A stretch of 64,000 bases of DNA from 0-14-3-00-41-53 sp041500225 (GTDB taxonomy: Bacteria; Nitrospirota; Thermodesulfovibrionia; Thermodesulfovibrionales; SM23-35), in assembly GCA_041500225.1 (NCBI GenBank), contig JBGQLV010000001.1, positions 56,827 through 120,826 of the forward strand, given 5' to 3'. Of this stretch, positions 41,707 to 50,700 are shown one piece after another. Positions within the stretch are counted from its first letter, which is position 1, and each line of letters opens with the position of its first letter. The notes beneath the pieces were generated by a model. The model saw nothing but the letters and a program-made list of their open reading frames with translations, was not told where the DNA came from and searched no databases. Made by a program: the position numbers and the translations under genes.

Positions 41707-41877
41707 ATATAGGAGGCAGATGTGCTGAAAAAGGCTTGCCCTGAGACTCCGCACAGTTCTATACGTGGCCTGCCAGCCTTTAGCCAAAATGCAATTATGG
41801 TTAAAAGTGCAGTCATGTGAATTTAAATAAAATCTTGTCGAATTGCAAGGGTTTTTCAGTACGTCTGCCTCCTATAT
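41707..41877. repeat. 171-base element with 26-base terminal inverted repeats
   Basis: ATATAGGAGGCAGATGTGCT (first 20 bases of the left arm, 41707-41732) is matched in inverse by TTTTTCAGTACGTCTGCCTC and the next six bases (41852-41877), with about three mismatches. The centre has no long frame. It looks like a MITE or a large RNA hairpin between the radical SAM and methyltransferase genes. Confidence 0.65.
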
Positions 41878-41892
41878 CATGCAACATTTAGG

Positions 41893-42678
41893 TTAAGTTA
41901 TATCTGCCTGCGAAAATACTATTTCATCCCTGAAAGATTTTATCAGGTATATGGCCCTTCTGATGTTTTCATCAAGCACATCGACCATTGCGGCATCGAG
42001 TCCGGCGCCGGCCATATAACTGAGGAATGTGGCCTCAAGGGGTTTTCTTAATGACTTAGGTAAGCCGGTAGATACATTTGAAATCCATGCAATAGTATTT
42101 ACAGGAGGCTCGATTAGCTCTTTAAGCACCCTGATGCATTCGTGGGAATTTAAAATGTGCTTCTGTCCCATCCCCCTGCCTATGTGTACTATCGAGGGGT
42201 CTGCAAAGAGCCTCTCATTTGGCATGTCAGCCTCGTTTGCCATCTCAAGAAGTCCCTCGATTATCTGGAGTTTTGCTTCCAAAGATGTAGGTATAGTGCC
42301 GCTTGAGGCCCTGATGACCAGAGAAGCTCCAGAGTTCGATACAAGCGAGAGCAGCGTTTCCTGGTCTTCGGGTTCTGTCTCTGAGATAAAATTAATGAGG
42401 GGTGGCTTTTTGCAAAGTGGTAATACCTTTTTGATTGCCTGAATGTTTCTCGAATCAAGAGATATACCGGCGTCTGTTACATCGCAGAGGATTTCTGTTA
42501 CCCATGGTAAATTGTCTTCATCGCCGGCACCGTCAAGAGAACATTGTAAATTAATCATGTCAGGACCTGCATTAATAAGTTTTTTCATAATCTCTGTTAA
42601 GTTTTTTCTATCCCTGCTGCTTACCGCATCCATATAAACCCTGTTCCTTGTATTAAGGTTCTCTGCAATAACAATCAT
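41893..42678 (-). CDS. Pterin-binding methyltransferase (AcsE/MtrH-like)
   Basis: 261 residues, a TIM-barrel pterin-binding domain. AENLNTRNRVYMDAV at the start, DMINLQCSLDGAGDED (about 40), LFADPSIVHIGRGMG (about 153) and WISNVSTGLPKSLRKPLEAT then MAGAGLDAAMVDVLD are the blocks of methyltetrahydrofolate:corrinoid methyltransferases. In the Wood-Ljungdahl pathway AcsE moves methyl from CH3-H4folate to a corrinoid protein; no partner genes of that pathway are nearby, so the acceptor is open. The B12-type radical SAM gene next door is suggestive. Confidence 0.8.
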   Translation of the reverse strand: MIVIAENLNTRNRVYMDAVSSRDRKNLTEIMKKLINAGPDMINLQCSLDGAGDEDNLPWVTEILCDVTDAGISLDSRNIQAIKKVLPLCKKPPLINFISETEPEDQETLLSLVSNSGASLVIRASSGTIPTSLEAKLQIIEGLLEMANEADMPNERLFADPSIVHIGRGMGQKHILNSHECIRVLKELIEPPVNTIAWISNVSTGLPKSLRKPLEATFLSYMAGAGLDAAMVDVLDENIRRAIYLIKSFRDEIVFSQADIT

Positions 42679-42723
42679 CTCTTACCTCCTGTGGGCAAAA
42701 ATTAGTTAATTATAGCATCTCTT

Positions 42724-44718
42724 TTAATCTTTTATACCTACCTCGATCATCCTGTTTTTGATCTCCTTAATCTTATCCCTTATTTTTACGGCGCGTTCGA
42801 ATTCGAGTTTCTTTGCAGCCTCTTTCATCTCAGACTCAAGCTTTTTTAATGTTTCCTCGTCATATCCGTATCCGGCCTTCTCCTCTGCTACAGCAGGAAC
42901 GGTCCAGTAATCTGCCTCATAGATAGAACTGAGTATGTCCTTGATGTTGGATTTTACAGTCTCAGGGGTAATCCCCATTTTTTTGTTATACTCTTCCTGT
43001 ATCTTTCTTCTTCTTTTCGTCTCGTCAAGCGCTCTCTGCATTGAACCTGTTACGGTATCTGCATACAGAATTACCTTCCCATTGATATTTCTTGCAGCAC
43101 GGCCCGCTGTCTGAATCAATGAACGTTCTGATCGGAGGAAGCCCTCTCTGTCAGCATCAAGGATTGCAACAAGTGAAACCTCAGGCAGGTCAAGCCCCTC
43201 TCTTAAAAGATTGACTCCAATCAATGCGTCAAAATTACCGAGCCTTAGGTCTCTTAATATCTCAACCCGCTCAAGAGTGTCAATGCCGGAATGTAAGTAT
43301 CTTGCCCTCACACCGAGATCGGTATAGTGATCGGTAAGATCTTCTGCCATCTTCTTTGTGAGCGTGGTTACAAGGACTCTCTCACTTTTTTCTGCACGTT
43401 TTTTTATCTCACCTAAAAGGTCATCCACCTGTCCTGAAACCGGCCGTACAATCAATTCGGGGTCTATAAGACCGGTTGGCCTGATTATCTGTTCAATTAC
43501 ACGGCCCCTCGAGTTTTCGAATTCATAAGCTCCTGGAGTTGCAGATACATAAATTGCCTGAATAACCCTGCGCTCAAATTCAGTGAATGCAAGCGGCCTG
43601 TTATCAAGTGCAGAAGGCAGTCTGAACCCATAATTTACAAGGGTTTGTTTTCTTGAACGGTCACCCTCATACATACCTCCAATCTGAGGAATAGTTGCAT
43701 GAGACTCATCAATAACTATCAGGAAATCATCCTCGAAATAATCTATTAATGTATATGGAGGCTCTCCAGTAGCCCTGCCACTCAGATGGCGTGAATAGTT
43801 TTCTATACCGTGGCAATAACCGAATTCCCTCAACATTTCCAAATCAAATCTTGTCCTCTGTTCAATTCTCTGTGCCTCAAGGTTTTTTCCCTCTTTAAAA
43901 AAGTACTCGATTCTTTCCTCCATCTCTTTTTCTATATTCTTTAAAGCCGGCTCAAGCCTTTCCCTCGGTGTTATCCAGTGGCTGTTCGGGAAAAGTGCAA
44001 TCTTATCGAGCCTTCTTATTCTTTTACCTGTGAGGGGGTCAAATTCATAGAGAGCATCAATATCGTCTCCAAAGAATTCTATACAAATTCCCTTATCAAG
44101 AGAGAAAGATGGGTGAACCTCTACAATATCGCCCCTTACCCTGAAAGTCCCCCTTCTAAATTCGATATCAGAACGTGCATACTGTATTTCGATTAATCTT
44201 CTCAGGATTTCATCACGCTCTGTATGCATCCCTTCTTCTATAATTAGATGCATATCCATGTAGTCCTGTGGGGAACCTAAGCCGTAGATGCATGAGACAG
44301 AAGCCACAACAATTGTATCATTTCTTTCGAGCACAGCCCTTGTCGCAGAGTGCCTCAACCTGTCTATGTCATCATTAATGAGTGCGTCTTTATCTATATA
44401 CGTATCAGTTGTGGGGATGTAAGCCTCTGGCTGGTAGTAATCATAGTAGCTGACAAAAAACTCAACAGCATTCTCCGGAAACAGTTCTTTAAATTCTCCA
44501 TAAAGCTGGGCTGCAAGGGTCTTATTATGGGCAATCACGAGGGTTGGCTTATTTATATTCGCAATCACATTTGCAATAGTGAATGTCTTTCCGGAACCTG
44601 TAACGCCTAAAAGTACCTGGTGCTTCAGACCCTTCCCTAAGCCTGTTGTAAGCTCTTTTATAGCCCTTGGCTGGTCGCCTTTAGGAGTGAAAGATGTAAT
44701 AAGCTTGAAATTATCCAT
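42724..44718 (-). CDS. uvrB: Excinuclease ABC subunit B
   Basis: 664 residues, usual length. Walker A LLGVTGSGKTFTIANV (about 39), the beta-hairpin region FVSYYDYYQPEAYIPTTDTY (about 93), DEAD-like VIDESHATIPQIGGM, helicase motifs VLVTTLTKKMAEDLT and INLLREGLDLPEVSLVAILD, and the C-terminal UVR motif (LESEMKEAAKKLEFERA) are all present. It loads damaged DNA from UvrA and recruits UvrC for nucleotide excision repair. No uvrA or uvrC in the window. Intact. Confidence 0.98.
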   Translation of the reverse strand: MDNFKLITSFTPKGDQPRAIKELTTGLGKGLKHQVLLGVTGSGKTFTIANVIANINKPTLVIAHNKTLAAQLYGEFKELFPENAVEFFVSYYDYYQPEAYIPTTDTYIDKDALINDDIDRLRHSATRAVLERNDTIVVASVSCIYGLGSPQDYMDMHLIIEEGMHTERDEILRRLIEIQYARSDIEFRRGTFRVRGDIVEVHPSFSLDKGICIEFFGDDIDALYEFDPLTGKRIRRLDKIALFPNSHWITPRERLEPALKNIEKEMEERIEYFFKEGKNLEAQRIEQRTRFDLEMLREFGYCHGIENYSRHLSGRATGEPPYTLIDYFEDDFLIVIDESHATIPQIGGMYEGDRSRKQTLVNYGFRLPSALDNRPLAFTEFERRVIQAIYVSATPGAYEFENSRGRVIEQIIRPTGLIDPELIVRPVSGQVDDLLGEIKKRAEKSERVLVTTLTKKMAEDLTDHYTDLGVRARYLHSGIDTLERVEILRDLRLGNFDALIGVNLLREGLDLPEVSLVAILDADREGFLRSERSLIQTAGRAARNINGKVILYADTVTGSMQRALDETKRRRKIQEEYNKKMGITPETVKSNIKDILSSIYEADYWTVPAVAEEKAGYGYDEETLKKLESEMKEAAKKLEFERAVKIRDKIKEIKNRMIEVGIKD

Positions 44719-44753
44719 ATAAATTTAAATATATTAAACGATTCATATATTGT

Positions 44754-44853
44754 ACTGGGAGGACACAGCATTTTCGCTCATTCTCGGTCCCGAAAGCTTT
44801 CGGGACCTCCGAGGGTCGCATCGACAAACCGCTTAAATTCCATATCCTCCCGG
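44754..44853. repeat. Palindromic dispersed repeat, family 2, copy B
   Basis: Core CATTTTCGCTCATTCTCGGT at 44769, inner palindrome CCCGAAAGCTTTCGGG, then CTCCGAGGGTCGCATCGAC. The outer arms CTGGGAGGA and TCCTCCCGG pair, but they are not the same as in copy A at 33526; each copy has its own complementary arms. Lies upstream of uvrB and downstream of the glycosylase gene. Confidence 0.75.
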
Positions 44854-44866
44854 TGCATAATAAATA

Positions 44867-45499
44867 TTATAATTTTAAAGGACATAACTCACATAGGGGT
44901 TTTTTCTTTTTGCAAAATGTTTTGCCGACTCTTACAAAAAGGGCATGATATTCATTAAATAATTTCACATCTTTTTCAAGGGCTGAGTAGAAAAGCTCCT
45001 GAAATTCATCATAAGACTTTTCATGGTTCATGATTCCATGTCTTGAAAGGACCCTTTTTGTATATGTATCTATTACAAAAACAGGTTTCTCAAGGGCATA
45101 AAGGATGATTGAATCTGCTGTTTCAGGTCCTATCCCATTGATGCTGAGAAGTTTTTCCCTCAGTAAATACAGATACTCATTTTTCATCTTCTTCATGCTT
45201 CCATGGTAGTCATTCATAAGAAAATCTATAAAAGACTTAAGCCTCTTAGCCTTTATGTTGAAATACCCTGTGGGTCTTATGAGTTCGGAAAGTAACCTGA
45301 CAGGCATTTTGTGTATAACCCTTGCTGAGAGGGCGTTCTGTTTTTTTAAATTATCTATAGCCTTCTCCACATTCCCCCAGTTTGTATTCTGTGTAAGGAT
45401 TGCACCAATAGCAATCTCAAGCGGAGTTTTACCGGGCCACCAGTGCTGAGGGCCAAAAGTTTGATATAATTTTTTATAAATTTTGAGTAAATTTTTCAT
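44867..45499 (-). CDS. Endonuclease III-like DNA glycosylase (HhH-GPD)
   Basis: 210 residues. AIGAILTQNTNWGNVEKAID (about 32), the helix-hairpin-helix LLSINGIGPETADSIILYAL (about 115) and VFVIDTYTKRVLSRHGI with the catalytic Asp define the family. The Lys of bifunctional Nth is Glu here (GPETAD), so it is probably a monofunctional glycosylase. The iron-sulfur loop is C-x6-C-x2-C, and the protein ends four residues later, so the usual fourth cysteine is missing. It removes damaged or mispaired bases; substrate not predictable. Confidence 0.85.
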   Translation of the reverse strand: MKNLLKIYKKLYQTFGPQHWWPGKTPLEIAIGAILTQNTNWGNVEKAIDNLKKQNALSARVIHKMPVRLLSELIRPTGYFNIKAKRLKSFIDFLMNDYHGSMKKMKNEYLYLLREKLLSINGIGPETADSIILYALEKPVFVIDTYTKRVLSRHGIMNHEKSYDEFQELFYSALEKDVKLFNEYHALFVRVGKTFCKKKKPLCELCPLKL

Positions 45500-45508
45500 T
45501 GCCTATTT

Positions 45509-45643
45509 AGTGTCTGTCCATAAAGTCTTATTTTGTCATTGTCCGGCTTGACCGGACAATCCAGAAGTCCTTGAAAAGCCTGGATTCCCCGATCAAGTCG
45601 GGGAATGACAGACTGTTCAAATTATCATTTATGGACAGACACT
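45509..45643. mobile_element. MITE-like element, family 1, copy B
   Basis: 135 bases with ends AGTGTCTGTCCATAAA and TTTATGGACAGACACT, exact inverse complements over 16 bases. Interior GTCATTGTCCGGCTTGACCG and GATTCCCCGATCAAGTCGGG each form small palindromes. It is the reversed relative of the element at 23672. Confidence 0.8.
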
Positions 45644-45750
45644 GTTTATTTTACACTATTTTTTTTACTATCTCGACTTGTTTATAAACCGGTAAATTGC
45701 CTATAATAACTAATAAATTTGAGCGTATAATTTAAAGGTCTGGAGGAAAC

Positions 45751-46260
45751 ATGCTTGTCAGGGGCAGGGCAAGGAGATTTGGCAATGATATAGACACAGA
45801 TGTGATTATACCTGCGAGGCATCTTAATACATCTGACCCGCATGAACTTGCGAAGCATGTGATGGAAGGTGTTGACAAGGATTTTTCCAGCAAGGTAAGG
45901 GCGGGTGATATTATTGTTGCCGGGAAAAACTTTGGATGCGGGTCATCGAGGGAACATGCGCCAATTGCGATAAAGGCAGCAGGCATCCAGGCGGTAATAG
46001 CAAAGAGTTTTGCAAGGATTTTCTACCGGAATGCCTTTAATATAGGGCTTCCCATCTTTGAGTCTGAAGAGGCTTCGGAGAAGATTAAAGAGGCCGATGA
46101 GATAGAGGTAGATGCGAACAATGGGATAGTAAAGAATTTGACAGCACACGAGGAATACGTAGCAAACCCGATCCCTCCATTTATGCAGGGGTTAATTAAT
46201 GCAGGAGGATTGGTTGAGTGGACAAAGAAGAGATTAAAAGCTCAGGATACGGGAGAATAA
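45751..46260 (+). CDS. leuD: 3-isopropylmalate dehydratase small subunit
   Basis: 169 residues from ATG 45751 with GGAGG upstream. RFGNDIDTDVIIPARHLN (start), GKNFGCGSSREHAPIAIKAA (about 65) and FARIFYRNAFNIGLPIFES are the swivelling-domain motifs of the LeuD/HacB family. It pairs with a large 4Fe-4S subunit (LeuC, not in the window) to isomerise 2- to 3-isopropylmalate in leucine synthesis. leuB follows after 3 bases. The short version is typical of the archaeal-type LeuD found in many anaerobes. Confidence 0.92.
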   Translation: MLVRGRARRFGNDIDTDVIIPARHLNTSDPHELAKHVMEGVDKDFSSKVRAGDIIVAGKNFGCGSSREHAPIAIKAAGIQAVIAKSFARIFYRNAFNIGLPIFESEEASEKIKEADEIEVDANNGIVKNLTAHEEYVANPIPPFMQGLINAGGLVEWTKKRLKAQDTGE

Positions 46261-46263
46261 TTT

Positions 46264-47358
46264 ATGAAATCTTATAACATAGCTGTTATCCCCGGAGATG
46301 GTACAGGCCCAGAGGTTATTAGAGAGGGCATTAAGGTCTTAGAAGCTGTCTCTCAGAGGTTTGAATTCAAACTTGGCTTTAACTATTATGATTTTGGGGG
46401 TGAGCGGTATTTAAGGACAGGTGAAACCCTGCCGGATAGTGCAATCGCTGAACTTAAAAAATATGATGCGATCTATTTCGGTGCAATAGGACATCCTGAT
46501 GTAAAGCCTGGCATACTCGAGAGGGGAATTCTCTTAAGGCTGAGGTTCGAGCTTGACCAGTATATTAATTTAAGACCTGTAAAGTTGTATCCCGGAGTTG
46601 ATTGTCCATTAAAGAATAAGAGGCCTGAGGATATTGACTTTGTTGTAGTGAGAGAGAATACAGAGGGACTGTATGCCGGAGCAGGCGGTGTTCTGAAGAA
46701 AGGGACGCCTGATGAGGTTGCAATACAGGAGTCTATTAATACAAGGAAAGGAGTTGAGCGGTGTATACGGTTTGCCTTTGATTACTGCAAGAGGAGAAAT
46801 AAGGATAAAAAGCTTACGCTATGTGGCAAGACAAATGTCCTCACATTTGCCTTTGACCTATGGGAAAGAACATTCCATGAAGTAGCAAAGGAATATCACG
46901 AGATAAAGATTGATTATGCACATGTTGATGCTGTAGCAATGTGGTTTGTGAAGAATCCTGAATGGTTTGATGTCATCGTAACAGACAATATGTTTGGAGA
47001 TATTATTACTGATTTGGGAGCGATGATACAGGGGGGGATGGGCATAGCTGCAGGTGGAAACATCAACCCTCAAGGTGTCTCGATGTTTGAGCCTATAGGC
47101 GGCTCTGCACCAAAATATACAGGAAAGAACGTGGTTAACCCCTTAGCTGCAATCTGTGCAGGAGGAATGATGCTTGAACATATTGGCGAAAATAAACCAG
47201 CACAGCTTACTGAAAAGGGTGTTATGGAGGTTACAGGTAAATATCTCAAAAGCCTTTCCGCAGGGCAGATGGGTTATAGTACAACCGAGGTTGGCGACCT
47301 TGTTGCAAAGCTTGTGAATGAACTTAGCCTTGTCGGAATCGACTCGCAACGAGATTGA
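46264..47358 (+). CDS. leuB: 3-isopropylmalate dehydrogenase
   Basis: 364 residues. NIAVIPGDGTGPEVIREGIK opens the fold, VVVRENTEGLYAGAGG (about 122) is the substrate-binding block, and WFDVIVTDNMFGDIITDLGA (about 235) binds Mg and the nicotinamide part; EPIGGSAPKYTGKNVVNPLA is the NAD site. It oxidatively decarboxylates 3-isopropylmalate in leucine synthesis. Related homoisocitrate and tartrate dehydrogenases share these motifs, but adjacency to leuD favours leuB. The final residues (GIDSQRD) are extra. Confidence 0.9.
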   Translation: MKSYNIAVIPGDGTGPEVIREGIKVLEAVSQRFEFKLGFNYYDFGGERYLRTGETLPDSAIAELKKYDAIYFGAIGHPDVKPGILERGILLRLRFELDQYINLRPVKLYPGVDCPLKNKRPEDIDFVVVRENTEGLYAGAGGVLKKGTPDEVAIQESINTRKGVERCIRFAFDYCKRRNKDKKLTLCGKTNVLTFAFDLWERTFHEVAKEYHEIKIDYAHVDAVAMWFVKNPEWFDVIVTDNMFGDIITDLGAMIQGGMGIAAGGNINPQGVSMFEPIGGSAPKYTGKNVVNPLAAICAGGMMLEHIGENKPAQLTEKGVMEVTGKYLKSLSAGQMGYSTTEVGDLVAKLVNELSLVGIDSQRD

Positions 47359-47394
47359 CAAAGCATCGAGTTATTTGATATAAACAAAATCTAC

Positions 47395-47446
47395 TCCTGG
47401 GTAGCTCAGTCGTCCGTCCGAAAAGGCGGACGGAGGGTGGCTACAG
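47395..47446 (+). pseudogene. Broken duplicate of tRNA-Asn (5' half)
   Basis: TCCTGGGTAGCTCAGTCG (47395-47412) is identical to the first 18 bases of the tRNA-Asn 67 bases downstream. It is followed by a hairpin (TCCGTCC...GGCGGACGGA) in place of the D-stem closing strand and then GGGTGGCTACAGGGA, which resembles the anticodon region of the tRNA but lacks GTT. No T arm. A failed or rearranged tRNA copy. Confidence 0.7.
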
Positions 47447-47461
47447 GGATGACGATGAAAT

Positions 47462-47537
47462 TCCTGGGTAGCTCAGTCGGCAGAGCGGGTGGCTGTTAAC
47501 CACTTGGTCGGGGGTTCGAATCCCTTCCCAGGAGCCA
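47462..47537 (+). tRNA. tRNA-Asn (GTT)
   Basis: Complete 76-base cloverleaf: acceptor TCCTGGG/CCCAGGA, D arm GCTC...GAGC, anticodon arm GGTGG-CTGTTAA-CCACT with GTT at the anticodon, T arm GGGGG-TTCGAAT-CCCTT region, discriminator G and encoded CCA. A rho-independent terminator follows at 47578. Confidence 0.95.
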
Positions 47538-47577
47538 GCCCTGATCCTCAGCAAGATCATTTGCTGATTTAATATTT

Positions 47578-47622
47578 AATGGATTTATGGGATGTAATGC
47601 CCATAAATCCATTTTTATTTTA
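47578..47622 (+). terminator. Rho-independent terminator after tRNA-Asn
   Basis: AATGGATTTATGGG and CCCATAAATCCATT form a 14-base stem with an 8-base loop, followed by TTTATTTTA. Ends transcription of the tRNA, and possibly of leuDB-tRNA if they are co-transcribed. Confidence 0.85.
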
Positions 47623-47747
47623 CCTTTTCTTGCTTAACCCAGCCTTGCTTCTCATTAAGTCTGAGAATTTATCACTTCTGCTGTAATTCTAAGCATTATT
47701 TATCCTTGTAACAATCAGAGGCTATACTTGATATAATATTTAATAAA

Positions 47748-50700
47748 ATGAAAATAATTATCTTTATTGTATTCCTGGTTAGTGTATTTCTTATACGCCC
47801 TGCAGAGGCAATTGAAAACCTTCCGCATCATAATCTGTCAGTTTCTTTTGATATTCAAAGAAATCTCATAAAAGGAGTCTCAACAATCAGCCTGCCGGAA
47901 AACAGCGAGGTGAAAATTTATATTGGATCATTGAAAATTCTTTCTGCAAAACAAAACGCTCAACCTTTTAAGCCTGATCTGAAAGACGGGATATTTCGGG
48001 TTAAAGGCAAAGCTGTTATTGAATTGGTTTATGAAGGTTTTTTTAAAGGAGAATACGAAAAGCAAACCATTGAAAACATAGGTGTTGTTTCGGGCAATCT
48101 TATTGGTGAAAGGGGGATTTATTTGACGGAAGGATGGTACCCTGCGATAGTCGGAATCGACTCGTACCGAGAAGGCATGGCATATTACAGTTTGAAGGCA
48201 AATATCCCAAAATGGTTCGCTGCTGTTTCTGAAGCTGACGAAATTCAAGTTATAGATCAACAAGACGGCAAGGAGTATTCATTTCTTTTTTCACACCCCT
48301 TGCAACAAATACATCTAACAGCAGGAAGCTATATTGAAAAGAAAGAGACCTTCCATGGCATAGACATCTACGGATATTTCTTCCCGGAAGACATCGCACT
48401 CGCCGAAACATACATCGAATATACGAAGAAATATATTGCCATGTATGGAGAACTTCTAAACCCCTATCCATTTAAAAGATTCTCTATAGTTGAGAATTTT
48501 CTGCCCACAGGGTATTCGATGCCTACATTTACCCTTTTGGGACAGGATGTCGTCCGTCTTCCCTTTATTGTTGAGACATCCTTAGGCCACGAGGTTCTAC
48601 ATCAATGGTTCGGTAATTTTATCTACTGTAAATGTGAGGAGGGTAACTGGCTTGAAGGTCTTACTACTTACCTGTCGGATTATTTGTACGAAGAGCTGAA
48701 AGGAAAAGGAGCTGAATACAGAAAGAAGGTCCTTGTTGACTACCAAAGCTATGTTTCGCCTGACAAAGAAATCTCCCTCAAAAATTTTTCCGGGAGAAAG
48801 GATTTTGCTTCAAAGGCAATCGGCTATGGAAAAGGCGCAATGCTTTTTCACATGCTGAAAAATCTGATAGGCAATGATTCATTCAACAATGCTCTTAAGG
48901 GATTAATCAAAGAAAAAGAATTTCAGGAGGCCTCCTGGGATGATCTGAAAACGGCTTTTGAAAAGTCCTCCGATGCAAATCTTGATTTATTTTTCGATCA
49001 ATGGCTGACCCGAAAAGGATTAATCTCTATTAAGATAGAAGAACCGGGAGTGTTTTTCTTGCACGATTCCCAAACACTTTCTTTCGAGGTTGTGCAGCAA
49101 AGTGAGCCTTATGCATTCAATCTGCCTGTAAAGATCATTACAAATAAAGGCGAAAAGATGGAAGTATTAAATATTGAAAAAGAAAGGGAGAAATTTGAGA
49201 TTCAGGTAGAAGGGACACCTTTAGAAATGACTTTTGACGGTGATTATAATTTAATGCGAAGGCTCTCTGAAGCAGAATACCCGCCTGTTATTGCAAAACT
49301 CATAGGAGATGAAAAAAGGCTGATTGTTTTGCCTGAAAAAGATCGGGAAATTTATGTCGAATTAATTGCCTTATTAAAAGAAGAAGGATTTACGATAAAA
49401 GAAGAAAAAGAAATAAAGGATGAGGACATAAAAACATCCTCTTTGCTTATATTAGGAACTGAAAGTCCTATCCTGAAAAGACTTTTTGGAGAATTTAAAG
49501 AATCAGGGACCGGGTTTACCCTTTTAATGAAAAAAAATCCTCTGAATTCATCAAAGGTAATAGCTATTGCTTCTGCTGACTCAAAAGAAGAAGTTGACCT
49601 TGCTTCAAAAAAGATTTTTCACTATGGGAAATATTCTTATTTAAGGTTTGAAAAAGGGCAAAATATAGAAAAGAAAATAGATGAAACCGAACAGGGTATC
49701 AGAATCAACTTATACAAGCCTGTCCTCGGGATTCAGCCCCGGGATGCAATTAAGCTCGATGAGATTATTCAAAAGATTTCCGGCACACCTATTATCTATG
49801 TTGGAGAAAGACATACCAATTATGAAGAGCATAAAATACAACTCGATATTATCATGAGTCTCTATGAAAAGGGGAAAAAATTTGCTATTGGTATGGAGAT
49901 GTTTCAAAGACCGTTTCAAAAGGTTCTCGATGACTACATTTCAGGGACGATAAGCGAAAAAGAATTTCTCAAAAACTCTGAATATTTCAAAAGATGGCAG
50001 TTTGATTACAATCTTTATAGAGAAATAATCGAGTTTGCAAAAGCGAAGAATATACCCATAATAGCCCTTAATCTGAGGTCTGAAATTATTGAAAAAGTTT
50101 CAAGGGGAGGTCTGGATTCTCTGACTGAAGAAGAAAGAAAGGAAATTCCGGAAGATATGGATATGACCGACGAAGATTATAAAAACAGGCTGAAGGAGAT
50201 TTTCGGGCAACATGAAAAAAGTGAAAGCAAGAACTTTGATTACTTTTATCAATCGCAGATACTCTGGGATGAAACTATGGCTCATTCCATAAATGAATTT
50301 CTAAAGGAAAGGCCTGATCATCAAATGATCGTTCTTGCCGGTGTGGGTCATATTATGTATAGCTCTGGCATACCGAAGAGGGCATACAGACTGAATGCAA
50401 AGGACTATGTAACATTGATACCTGCCACTGAAACCTCTGATGAGGATATAGCAGACTTTATGCTTTTCCAAGATCACATACCACCTCCTCCTACCCTGAA
50501 ACTCGGGGTTATCCTTAAGGAAATAGATGGCAGGGTTAAGATCGAGGGGGTTCGGCCTGATAGCATCGCAGAAAAGACAGGACTTAAAGAAGATGACATC
50601 TTCATCACTATTGATGACTGGAAGATAGAGGATATAGAAGATGTGAAGATTTCTATGGTTGATAAACAGCAGGGTGATAGTATAAAGATTAAGATATTAA

